Assembly: GCA_964058845.1 (NCBI GenBank) | Contig: CAXKVR010000075.1 | Location: 1-57,382 of the forward strand | DNA length: 57,382 nucleotides | Reading direction: 5' to 3' | Source: Carex sylvatica | Lineage: Eukaryota; Streptophyta; Magnoliopsida; Poales; Cyperaceae | Shown: positions 13,096-24,577 of the stretch, in pieces | Layout: every line of letters starts with the position of its first letter | Position numbering within the stretch: position 1 is the stretch's first letter | Translations under genes and position numbers: made by a program | The notes under the pieces: model-generated | Told to the model about the DNA's origin: nothing | Database searches by the model: none | The model's input: the letters and a program-made list of their open reading frames with translations, nothing else

Positions 13096-14715
13096 CAATT
13101 TAGCAAACAAGTAATTGAAAAGTAGTCGAGCAAAACAGAAAGAATTTCAAAGGAAAGTTTGCAGCTGCAAAAATCAGAAGGCAATAAATCATGAAGTATA
13201 AAATGCATTGTGAAGGCCCTCAGTAAGTATTATAACTTATTTATCAACACACTGTTTTCTGGAGTCCATATATAAATGTACATAGACACATCCAACAAGC
13301 AGCAGGCCCGTAACCTCAATTTATTATATTCTTTCTATGATCCAAAATAATCAAATTCTGAGGTTTCAGTTTTTTCAAATCATTTTTTTTTTCAAAAAAC
13401 TGTGGATCATAAAAAAACAGTGTTTTATTGTAAAATATAGTAAATTATTTTCAAGAAATGTAAAATCTGATATTCAAATACATTTTAATATAGAGATCAT
13501 ATTGAATGATTATAAAATTTGAAATCGCAAAATACAAACAGAAAATAAAACATGAATTTTACTTTCAAGCATGATAGCCCCACCTCGTAATTTTACTATA
13601 AATTTTTGATATAGTTAGATCCGAATTCAATACATATCTTAACCCGATCCACACAAATACCTCAACTCGCTCAATCCAACTTACGATCTAAGTTGATAAA
13701 TGAAAATATAACCACAACCCAAAATCAATTTCCTGTGAACCATAATGCTAATAAAAAAAAGAAGCTAGATCATATTTGGGCTTAAAATCAAAACTAAACC
13801 CAACCTAAAATTGCCCAAATTTTAAACAAACCCTTAAATTCGAAATAATCATTGACTGAAAATTACCCAAATTGAAAATTTTATTAAACCGATTATGGAG
13901 CATCTATTTTAGTAAGCGGTCACAATTTGAACTATACTGTATATTTTTCAAAGTTAATATTAAACATAAATTAAGAACTACATTTATGTGTTTGTTCACT
14001 AATTATTTTAAATAATTACTAATATATATTATTTGAAACACATGAAACTAATTATGCATACAACACTTGTGTGTTCATATTCAAATTAAATTTTAAAATG
14101 CAATTAAAAATAATTGTTGTTAAAAGGGTATAATTTTAATAGCTCGAAAGGTTAAATGAATTTTGATCTATGTGAAGAATAAGATTTAAATTATAACACT
14201 CGATCATTTCTTTTGATAATTACCATACAAAAAGAAGACAAAAAGTGAATTATTATTTTTCATAGTAATTATTAAATTATTATAAAATATATAACAACAT
14301 TTCATCAGTTGGAAGTCTAAAACACACGCTTAAATATTTTTTCAGCTGTCATATAAACTCTTTTTATTCATGAATTAATTAAAATTTATAGTTATTTTAC
14401 TACTACAAATAAATAAAAAACAAATTCGCTTAGATTTATTAATTTCTTTATTATTGGGGTAGGAGACCATTAAAAATCTAACTTAATTAAAAATATAGTA
14501 ATTTTTATTTATTTTATATTATTCATCAGCTTCTCATAGTATAGATTTTATAGCATACGTAATTAATGGGATGTTAAAATAAAAAACCAAAAAAATTCAG
14601 AGCATCTAATAGTTCACATTCCTATATAGATATTTTGTGGTTTCAGAGTTTGAAGCTTCTATGCAGCGATTAGTCGTTTATTAGCATTTACTAAGCAACT
14701 AGTGGATGGATGTGG
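13096..14715. other. AT-rich intergenic DNA, nothing recognised
   Basis: Very AT-rich, with many short stops on both strands. No paired repeat, RNA gene or credible exon. Confidence 0.55.
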
Positions 14716-15175
14716 ATCGCTACAAGAAGCTGGCGCTGGTTCATTCTTATTCATTCCTTTCCTGTTTTCCAGCCCCACAATCTATACAATCTATGACTGG
14801 TGGGCCATCCTTTCCATCAATATTCGGTTCAACAAGAAAATATACGAACATAACCCTTAAACCCCAAGTCCAATCCTCTGAGGTAATATTTTTCTTTAGA
14901 TCCAGTCCGTCTAATTAGATCGAGCGTTTCTGATCTAAACTTAAAAATTTATATTACCTCACAGTCACAGGTGATGTGAGCTCCAAACCCCAAAATCCCT
15001 CCGATAGCTTCCTAAATCGATGAATCCTTCTTCTCCAAGTTTTCCCATGATACCCAAATCTTTTTTTGTTCGCGGCATTAATTTCTATATCGTCGATATC
15101 TCCGATTCCATATCTTTATATAACGGCTTTTTCTGTAGCCAACCTTTTTATCGCCTATAAATTGCATATAAATCT
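14716..15175 (+). promoter_or_regulatory. Promoter-like segment, upstream copy (truncated)
   Basis: This block matches 15914-16421 closely, from ATCGCTACAAGAAG to TATAAATTGCATATAAATC. It carries TGGTGGGCCATCC (a site II TGGGCC element), AACCCTTAAACCCC (telo-box-like) and a TATAAATT box near 15157. After the TATA region it runs into T-rich repeat DNA instead of the exon that follows the second copy, so it is probably an orphan promoter duplicate. Confidence 0.65.
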
Positions 15176-15564
15176 TAAATTGTTTTTAAATTTCAAAACA
15201 TTTCAAATTTAATTTTTTTCCAAATTTCAAATTTCTATTTTTTTTTTAATTTCGAATTTCTATTTTTTTTAAAATTTCGAATTTTAATTTTTTTTAAAAT
15301 TTAATTTTTTTTTTTCTAAAGCCATGTTAGTATTATTTTTATCATGTATAAATAGTCTACATTATTATAACAGATTAAAGAAGCACTTCACAATTCACAA
15401 AAAGTAAATTATTGGTACATATAACAATTAGTTGAAAAGAGTTCATTTGAAAACATCCGTTATGTCAGAAATGCAGAGCAATAGGCAAGTATTAACCCCT
15501 CAAAAGTCAAAACAATTGCTCATAACAAATGATTGCTTAATGGAAAGTGCAAATAAGTAAAAAT

Positions 15565-15762
15565 ATGAGCCGGCTCGCAAGCTCCTGAGCAGAGCCGGGT
15601 CGAGCCAAGTGTTTACATGAGCCGAGTCGAGCCGAGCTTTTTCTTTCAAAATCGAGCTAAGTCAAGTTTGAGCTTTTTTTAGTTTTGAGTCTGATTCGTT
15701 ATAAAATATTGAGCCGCTCAACTCATTAATTTACGAGCCGGCTCGACTCATTAGCAGCCCTA
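15565..15762. mobile_element. hAT-like MITE, GAGCCGGCTCG family, copy 1
   Basis: Inverted ends of the type ATGAGCCGGCTCGCAAGCTC and GAGCCGGCTCGACTCATTAG with a terminal AGCAGCCCTA. The interior has GAGCCGAGTCGAGCCGAGCT and AATATTGAGCCGCTCAACTC. The same family occurs at 37663-37832 and 38915-39076. TA-GGGCTGC ends are typical of hAT non-autonomous elements. It lies between the two promoter copies. Confidence 0.7.
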
Positions 15763-15913
15763 GACTCAAATAAGATATGCATTGAACTTTAATTAGTGTA
15801 GATAAGTTGTGGAACGATTGAATCATAAGAACAAATTAGAGTGAGGCTAGTTTGATATATTCTTTCACCAAATCCTTTCATCATCAGGCCAATAATTTAG
15901 TAAAGGCAACAAA

Positions 15914-16421
15914 TATCGCTACAAGAAGGGTCAACAGTACCTCCGTCTCTTCTCATCTGGCGTTGGTTCATTCTTATGATCTTATCCACTCCTTTCCTCT
16001 TTTCCAGCGCCACAATCTATACAATCTATGACTGGTGGGCCATCTGTTCCATCAATATTCGGTTCAACAAGAAAAAAATACAAACATAACCCTTAAACCC
16101 CGAGTCCAATCCTCTGAGGTAATATTTCTCTTTAGATCCAGTCCGTCCAATTAGATCGAACGTTTCTGATCTAAACTTAAAAATTTATATTACGTCACAG
16201 TCACAGGTGATGTGAGCTCTAAACCCCAACATCCCTCCGATAGCTTCCTAAATCGATTAATCCTTCTTCTCCAAGTTTTCCCATGATACCCAAATCTTTT
16301 TTTGTTCGCGGCATTAATTTCTATATCGTCGATATCTCCGATATCTTCGATTCCATATCTTTATATAACGGCTTTTTCTGTAACCGACCTTTTTATCGCC
16401 TATAAAATGCATATAAATCTT
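15914..16421 (+). promoter_or_regulatory. Promoter of the 16.4-30.6 kb locus, downstream copy
   Basis: Duplicate of 14716-15175 with the same site II motif (GGTGGGCCATC), the AACCCTTAAACCCC telo-box-like motif and the paired TCGTCGATATCTCCGATATC stretch. A TATAAAA box lies at 16401-16407, about 25-30 bp before a CT-rich transcription-start-like region. In plants, site II plus telo-box promoters are known from ribosomal-protein and small-RNA host genes; that the motifs act so here is inference. Confidence 0.65.
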
Positions 16422-16633
16422 TCTTCTCTTGTTGTTCATAATTTCTCGTGTTAACCTAGAGAGCAAGTGAGAAAAAAAGTGAAAAACAAAGGGAAGCTAT
16501 GATCGGAAAGGTTCGAGAAACTAAAAAAAATTCAGAACTTAGCTGATCGGAGGCGAACGAGCTCAACCACGCGAATGCCTGTTTCTTGTAACTGTACTGC
16601 TTCGAGTTTGCCTTACCGCGTGCATTCCTACAG

Positions 16634-17084
16634 GTGAGTACTTATTCAACTCCTACGGTTTATGATTTTGCGTAGTCTGTTCATCTTTGCACTGGTTGAT
16701 TGTATAGTTTAGTTTCTAATCGCGAAATTGAAGTAGCTGGACTGTTAAATCTCACTTATTTATTTTTATTGTAGTTGTTTCTTTGTCTGATATTGCCATG
16801 GTTTAGTATTTGTGCATTTCCCATTTTCAAGTAAATACCTTCCTGTAGAATCTTGACTTAGTTTAAGGTCTTATTGTGTTCTTTTTTTTAGCAAGTGAAA
16901 GGTGTTCGAGTGAATGCCTCTGAGACAGCCTGTGCGCTTCTTCGAAATCTGCCAATACAGGCTCACTTATTTTATGTAGAGGCACAAATTTAACCAAAAC
17001 TGTGTGTTAAATTTGTAAATCGTTCTATTTCTTAATTAATCTTCTTCACATTGTAGATATGGTTTATTTTATCTTGTTTGTTCT
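16634..17084 (+). other. 5' part of the array locus: intron 1 and exon 2
   Basis: Single-copy sequence before the array. Intron 1 runs from GTGAGTAC to TTTTTTTTAG at 16891. Exon 2 begins CAAGTGAAAGGTGTTCGAGT and includes an AGCCTGT...ACAGGCT stem at 16927-16962. Its donor is uncertain (CAATACAG followed by GC at 16961 is one option). Confidence 0.4.
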
Positions 17085-18638
17085 TCGATTTTTCGTCGGC
17101 TGGGTTGATATTCTGGTAGAAATCCTGATATTATTGATTTGGAATTAGTTTTATGTGGAGTTAGTTCTGTGCTTTTAAGAGATTTGTTGGGTTTGGGTTA
17201 TAGGGTTTGACTTCATATGGTACTTTTGGTTTGCAAACTTAACTTGTGTTCTGCTAGGTTTTTGTAACAAACAGGTTTCATGGTCGGCGGCACCCACATA
17301 CCTTGTCTTGGTTCCTGTCTCTAGAGCGTACCTCAGAACAGAGATAAACCTCAGAATCAGAGCATATTTTCGAGATAAGTTTCTTCTTTCTATTTTTTTT
17401 TCTCTAACCCTTCTAGTTAGATAAATTTGAAATTGAAACCATTCCTGCTTCCTTCTTATGCATGTCATTTTATGGCATCTATTGTTTGGAGTTTTATTGT
17501 TCTCTCGAACCGAACTGAGTTAACAAGTCTTTATGATGATTCATGTTCTCAATGCGGTGCTACTCTGGATGCCATTTGGACAAATTAATCATCATAAAGA
17601 CTTTACTTTCATTAAATATGTGCCACCCTGTTCTGAGTAGTGCCGACCTTCTAACTATATTGCATGCTAGCATGAGAAGTATATTCCACTGAAGGGCTTT
17701 GTTTTTCGTTGTGAAACCCTGATAATTAATTTTGTGTTTTTGAAATAAAACCACACTTCTGACTTTTTTTTTTCTTCTGTTGAAGAAAAAAGATGGAATG
17801 AATTCAACATGGATTGGTTGCGCAGCCAACTGACAAGAGCAACTCTGATGAATTCACAAGTGGGAGGGGAAGGCATCCGTCTTCTTGGATTGCATTAAGT
17901 TAAGTTGCCTTCTCTTATCCAATCTGTTGTGGGGTTATTATATGCTAGAAGAACAATAGTTAATATCATCAAGGTGGATTGTCTATTGTTGAAAAGGTTC
18001 ATATTAGCAACTCATGTGACATTTTCTTATTACGTACCTAAACTGAACAGCATGAACTATAGTTGTACGATACCTGAAAACACGATTAGCTGAACCTTTC
18101 CACTTATAAGTACCGTCTAATGCAGCTGCCATTAATATTGGGACCTTTTTCAGAAAAAAAAAATGTCCAACACAAAATTAATTTTCAGATTCATAATTTT
18201 GATGCCCAATAACTGTTGAGATCGTAATGTATCACCCACCCTAGTGCCATTTTATAATCTCTCTCTTTCTCATTTCCTTCTCGATGAGAATTAATTCACT
18301 TTTTGTGTATAATGTCTAATACTTTTATGCTGGTGCAGTTGATATAATCTCGGGAGCATAATCTACTTGGATCTATGAACTTGGAATTATTTTTGCCAGC
18401 AACAATATGTGCAGTCCAGGTATTATGAAACTTGCCATTATCTTAATTTTTGATGCATGCGTCGGTTTTTATTGGGATGCTTATGTTAAGAGTATCTAGT
18501 TATAAACAGAACAGCTGTTCCAAATTAAAATAACAACAATTGTTCTTCTTGTAACTAACTGTGTTATTCTTATCCGACTTGGGTATTAGAATTACTGTAA
18601 GGTTGCTGCTTGTGATCATGATTGGCTAGTTAGTTGAA
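17085..18638 (+). repeat. Array unit 1 (1.55 kb)
   Basis: Starts at TTTTTCGTCGGCTGGGTTGA. In order: the block around CAGGTTTCATGGTCGGCGGC (17273), hairpin 17525-17603 (type I loop), the palindrome CATGCTAGCATG, the W-exon (17774-17898, frameshifted by an indel here), the block open on the minus strand at 18074-18144, and the 80-bp exon at 18339-18419. Confidence 0.9.
17525..17603 (+). repeat. Hairpin of the array, type I loop (units 1-5)
   Basis: The stem arms AAGTCTTTATGATGATT and AATCATCATAAAGACTT are perfectly complementary over 17 bp. They enclose about 45 nt that include CTCAATGCGGTGCTACTCTG and GATGCCATTTGGACA. Copies: 19075-19153, 20648-20726, 22225-22278 (broken) and 23460-23538. As RNA it would form an 80-nt foldback, short for a plant miRNA precursor but possible as a small-RNA source. 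Confidence 0.8.
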
Positions 18639-20208
18639 ATTTTTCGTCAGCTGGGTTGATATTTTGGTAGAAATCCTGATATTATTAATTTAGTATTAGT
18701 TTTATGTGGGGTTAGTTATGTGTTTTTAAGAAATTGTTGTGTTTGGGTTATAAGGTTTGACTTCATATGTTACTTTTGGTTTGCAAATTTAATTTTTGTT
18801 CTGCTAGGTTTTTGTAACAAACAGGTTTCGTGATCGGTGGCACCCACATAACTTGTCATGGTTCCTGTCTCTAGAGCATACCACAGAACAGCGATAAACC
18901 TCAGAATCAGAGCATATATTCGAGATAAGTTTCTTCTTTCTATTTTTCATTTTCTAACCCTTCTAGTTAGATAAATTTGAAATTGAAACCATTCCTGCTT
19001 TGTTCCTATGCATATCATATTATGGCATGTATTGTTTGGAGTTTAATTGTTATCTCGAACCGAACTGAGTTAACAGGTCTTTATGATGATTCATGTTCTC
19101 AATGCGGTGCTACTCTGGATGCCATTTGGACAAATTAATCATCATAAAGGCTTTAGTTTCATTAAATATGCCGTACCTTGTATCAATTGGATAGTAATAT
19201 GTGCCACCCTGTTCTGAGTAGTGCTTACCTGCTAACTATATTGCATGCTAGCATGAGAAGTATATTCCACTGAATGGCTTTTTTTTCGTTGAAAAACCAG
19301 GATAATTAGTTTCGTGTCTTTGAAATAAAATCACACTTCTGACTATTTTTTTTCTTCTCTTGAAGCTAAAAATTGGAATGAATTCAGCACGTATTGGTTG
19401 AAACAAACTAACAACGGCAACTCTACTGAGTTCACAAGTTGGACGGGAAGGCATCCGTCTTCTTGGGTTGCATTAAGTTAAGTTTTCTTCTCTTATCCAA
19501 TTTGTTGTGGGGTTATTTTATGCTAGAAGAATAATAGTTAATATCATCAAGGTGGATTGTCTATTGCTGAAAAGGTTCATATTAGCAACTCTATGTGATA
19601 TTTTCTTACTACATACATGAACTGAACAGTATGTAACCATAGTAGTACGGTACCTGAAACACGATGAGCAGAACATTTCCACTTATAAGTACCCTCTAAT
19701 GCAGCTGCCATTAATGTTGGGACCTTTTTAAGAAAAAAAATGTCTAACACAATTAATTTTCAGATTCATAATTTTGATGCTCCACAACTGTTGAGATCGT
19801 AATGTACCATCCACCCTAATGACAGTTTATAATCTCTCTTTCTCATTTCCTCCTCGATGAGAATTAATTCACTTTTTGTGTATAATGGCTAATACTTTTA
19901 TGCAGGTGTAGTTGATATAATCTTGGGAGCATAATCTACTTGGATCTACGAACACAGAATTAATTTGCCAGCAACATTATGTGCAGTCCAGGTATTATGA
20001 AACTTGCCATTATCTTAATTTTTGACGCGTGCGTCCGTTTTTATTGGCATGCTTATTTTAACAGTATCTTCTTATAAACATAACAGCTGTTCCAAATTAA
20101 AATAACAACAATTGTTCTTCTTGTAACTAACTGTGTTATTTCTTATCCGACTTGGGTATTAGAATTACTGTAAGGTTGTTGCTTGTGATGATGGTTGGCT
20201 AGTTAGTT
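18639..20208 (+). repeat. Array unit 2 (1.57 kb)
   Basis: Same order of modules as unit 1. Hairpin 19075-19153 keeps pairing through two G-U type changes (GGTCTTT against AAAGGCT). The W-exon near 19370-19480 is open. The minus-strand 71-bp block has lost one base. The 80-bp exon is at 19912-19991. Confidence 0.9.
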
Positions 20209-21786
20209 GAAATTTTTCGTCGGCTGGGTTGATATTCTGGTAGAAATTCTGATATTACTGATCTCGTATTAGTTTTATGTGGGGTTAGTTCTGTGGTTTG
20301 AAGAAATTTGTTGTGTTTGGGTTATAGGGTTTGACTTCATATGATGCTTTTGGTTTGCAAACTTAACTTGTGTTCTCCTAGGTTTTTGTAACAAACAGGT
20401 TTCGTGGTCGGTGAGACCCATTTAGCATGTCTTTGTTCCTCTGTCTAGAGCATACCACAAAACAGATAAACCTCAGAATCAGAGCATATATTGGGAGATA
20501 AGTTTTTTCTTTATATTTTTCTTTCTCGAGCCCTTCTAGTTAGATAAATTTGAAATTGAAACCATTCCTGCTTCCTTCCTATGCATATCATATTATGGCA
20601 TGTATTGTTTGGAGTTTAATTGTTCTCTCGAACCAAACTGAGTTAACAAGTCTTTATGATGATTCATGTTCTCAATGCGGTGCTACTCTGGATGCCATTT
20701 GGACAATTTAATCATCATAAAGACTTTAGTTTCATTAAATATGCCGTACCTTGTATCAATTGGATAGTAATATGTGCCACCCTGTTCTTTGTAGTGCTTA
20801 CCTGCTAATTATATTGCATGCTAGCATGAGAAGTATATTCCACTGAAAGGCTTTTTTTTCGTTGAAAAACCCGGATAATTAGTTTCGTGTTTTTGAAATA
20901 AAACCACACTTCTGACTATTTTTTTTCTTCTCTTGAAGCTAAAAATTGGAATGAAATCAGCACGTATTGGTTGAAGCAAACTGACAACGGCAACTCTAAT
21001 GAGTTCACAAGTGGGACGGGAAGGCATCCGTCTTCTTGGGTTGCATTAAGTTAAGTTTTCTTCTCTTATCCAATTTGTTGTGGGGTTATTTTATGCTAGA
21101 AGAACAATAGTTAATATCATCAAGGTGGATTGTCTATTGTTGAAAAGGTTCATATTAGCAACTCATGTGACATTTTCTTATTACGTACCTAAACTGAACA
21201 GCATGAACTATAGTTGTACGGTACCTGAAAACACGATTAGCTGAACCTTTCCACTTATAAGTACCCTCTAATGCAGCTGCCATTAATATTGGGACCTTTT
21301 TCAGAAAAAAAAAATGTCCAACACAAAATTAATTTTCAGATTCATAATTTTGATGCTCCACAACTGTTGAGATCGTAATGTACCATCCACCCTAATGCCA
21401 GTTTATAATCTCTCTCTTTCTCATTTCCTCCTCGATGAGAATTAATTCACTTTTTGTGTATAATGGCTAATACTTTTATGCTGGTGCAGTTGATATAATC
21501 TTGGGAGCATAATCTACATGGATCTACGAACACGGAATTAATTTTGCCAGCAACATTATGTTCAGTCCAGGTATTATGAAACTTGCCATTATCTTAATTT
21601 TTGACGCATTTGTCGGTTTTTATTTGCATTCTTATGTTAACAGTATCTAGTTATAAACATAACAGCTGTTCCAAATTAAAATAACAACAATTATTCTTCT
21701 TGTAACTAACTGTGTTATTCTTATTCGACTTGGGAATTACAATTACTGTAAGGTTGTTGCTTGTGATCATGATTGGCTTGTTAGTT
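20209..21786 (+). repeat. Array unit 3 (1.58 kb)
   Basis: Full set of modules: CAGGTTTCGTGGTCGGTGAG at 20397, hairpin 20648-20726, W-exon near 20938-21050, minus-strand open block 21225-21295, 80-bp exon 21490-21570. Confidence 0.9.
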
Positions 21787-23137
21787 GAAATTTTTCATCG
21801 TCTGGGTTGATATTTTGGTAGAAATCCTAATATTATTGATTTATTATTAGTTTTATGTGGGGTTAGTTATGTGTTTTTAAGAAATTGTTGTGTTTGGATT
21901 ATAAGGTTTGACTTCATATGTTACTTTTGGTTTGCAAATTTAACTTGTGTTCTGCTAGGTTTTTGTAACAAACAGGTTTCGTGATCGGTGGCACCCACAT
22001 AACTTGTCTTGGTTCCTGTCTCTAGAGCATACAACAGAACAGTGATAAACCTCAGAATCAGAGCATATATTCGAGATAAATTTCTTCTTTATATTTTTAT
22101 TTTTCTAACCCTTCTAGTTAGATAAATTTGAAATTGAAACCATTCCTGCTTCCTTCCTATGCATATCATATTATGGCATGTATTGTTCGGAGTTTAATTG
22201 TTATCACGAACCGAACTGAGTTAACAAGTCTTCACGAACCGAACTGACATTTGGACAAATTAATCATCGTAAAGACTTTAGTTTCATTAAATCTGCCGTA
22301 CCTTGTATCAATTGGATTGTAATATGTGCCACCCTGTTCTGAGTAGTGCTTACCTGCTAACTATATTGCATGCTAGCATGAGAAGTATATTCCACTGAAG
22401 GGCTTTTTTTTAGTTGAAAAACCCGGATAATTAGTTTCGTGTTTTTGAAATAAAATCACACTTCTGACTATTTTTTTTCTTCTCTTGAAGCTAAAATATG
22501 GAATGAATTCAACATGTATTGGTTGAAGCAAACTGACAATGGCAACTCTGATGAGTTCACAAGTGGAATGGGAAGGCATCCGTCTTCTTGGGTTGCATTA
22601 AGTTAAGTTTCCTTCTCTTATCCAATCTGTTGTGGGGTTATTTTATGCTAGAAGAATAATAGTTAATATCATCAAGGTGGATTGTCTATTGCTGAAAATG
22701 TTCATATTAGCAACTGATGTGACCTTTTCTTACTACGTACCTAAACTTAACAGTATGTAACTATAGTGGTACGGTACCTGAAAACACGATGAACTGAACC
22801 GTTCCACTTATAAGTACCCTCTAATGCAGCTGCCATTAATGTTGGGACCTTTTTAAGAAAAAAAATGTCCAACACAAAATTAATTTTCAGATTCATAATT
22901 TTGATGCACCACAACTGTTGAGATCGTAATGTACCATCCACCCTAATGCCAGTTTATAATCTCTCACTTTCTCATTTCCTCGATGAGTATTATTTTATTT
23001 TTTGTGTATAATCGCTAATACTTTTATCCTGGTGCAGTTGATATAATCTTGGGAACATAATCTACTTGGATCTACGAACACAGAATTAATTTGCCAGGAA
23101 CATTATGTGCAGTCCAGGTATTATGAAACTTGCCATT
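21787..23137 (+). repeat. Array unit 4 (1.35 kb, end deleted)
   Basis: Hairpin reduced to 22225-22278: the 5' arm has been replaced by a repeat of CACGAACCGAACTGA. The 80-bp exon lies at 23038-23117. The unit breaks off at CTTGCCATTATCTTA and jumps straight into the middle of the start region of unit 5, a deletion of about 330 bp across the unit boundary. Confidence 0.88.
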
Positions 23138-24577
23138 ATCTTATTTGACTTGATATGGTGCTTTTGGTTTGCAAACTTAACTTGTGTTCTGCTAGGTTTT
23201 TGTAACAAACAGGTTTCGTGGTCGGTGACACCCATTTAGCATGTCTTTGTTCCTGTCTAGAGCATACCACAGAACAGATAAACCTCAGAATCAGAGCATA
23301 TATTGGGAGATAAGTTTGTTCTTTATATTTTTCTTTCTCGTGCCCTTATAGTTCGATAAATTTGAAATTAAAACCATTCCTGCTTCCTTCTTATGCATAT
23401 CATATTATGGCATTTATTATTTGGTGTTTAATTGTTCTCTCGAACTGAACTGAGTTAACAAGTCTTTATGATCATTCATGTTCTCAATGCGGTGCTACTC
23501 TAGATGCCATTTGGACAAATTAATCATCATAAATACTTTAGTTTCATTACATATGCCGTACCATGTATCAATTGGATAGTAATACGTGCCACTCTGTTCT
23601 TAGTAGTGCCTATCTGCTAACATAATTGCATGATAGCATGATAAGTATATTCCACTGAATGGTTTTTTTTCGTTGAAAAACCCTGATAATTAGTTTCGTT
23701 ATTTTGAAATAAAATCACACTTCTGACTATTTTTCTTCTTCTCTTGAATCTAAAACATAGAATGAATTCAACATGTATTGGTTGAAGCCTACTGACAACG
23801 GCAACTCTGATGAGTTCACAAGTGGGAGGAGAAGGCATCCGTCTTCTTGGGTTGCATTAAGTTAAGTTTCCTTCTCTTATCCATTATGTTGTGGAGTTAT
23901 TTTATGCTAGAAGAATTATAGTTAGCATCATCAAGGTGGATTGTCTATTGCTGGAAAGGTTCATATTAGCAACTCATCTGACCTTTTCTTACTACGTACC
24001 TAAACTGAATAGTATGTAACTATAGCTGTACGGTACCCGAAAACACGATGAGCAGAACCTTTCTGCCTATAAGTACCCTCTAAAGCAGTTGCCGTTAATG
24101 TTGGGACCTTGTTAAGAAAAAAAATGTCCAGCACAAAATTAATTTTGATGCTCAATAACTGTTGAGATCTTAAAGTACCACCCACCCTAATGCCAGTTTA
24201 TAATCTCCCTTTCTCATTTCCTCCTCGATGAGAATTAATTCAACTTTTGTGTATAATTGCAAATACTTTTATGCTAGTACAGATGATGCAATCTCTTGGG
24301 CATAATCTACTCGGATCTACGAACTCGAAATTATTTTTGCCAGCTACATTATATGCAGTCCAGGTTTTATTGAACTTCATTATCTTAATTTTTGATGCAT
24401 GTGACGGTTTTCACTGGCATGCTTATGTTCACAGTATCTAGTTATATACGTAGCAGTTGTTCCAAATTAACACAACAACAATTGTTATTCTCGTAACTAA
24501 GTGTGTTTTTTCTTATCCGACTTAGTTATTAGAATTACTGTGAGGTTGTTGCTTGTGATCAGGGTTGAGTAGTTAGT
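23138..24577 (+). repeat. Array unit 5 (1.44 kb, start deleted)
   Basis: Begins at TTTGACTTGATATGGTGC, lacking the usual unit start. Hairpin 23460-23538, type I. The W-exon has a stop in place of its first Trp (AAACATAGAATGAA). The 80-bp exon (24293-24363) has the diverged start ATGATGCAATCTCTTGGGC, shared with units 6 and 7, so this unit is the transition between the two halves of the array. Confidence 0.88.

Noticed and set aside
17560..17876. Minus-strand ORFs of 69-89 codons that recur in each array unit (also 19248, 20821, 22373, 23617)
   Set aside because: Recurrence follows from repeat similarity. The frame runs through intron-like, T-rich splice sequence of the plus strand and shows no domain.
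20187..20252. C/D-box snoRNA-like pair (GTGATGA ... CTGA) in array unit 3
   Set aside because: The C-box-like motif is broken in other units (GTGATCA) and there is no terminal stem, so it is probably chance.
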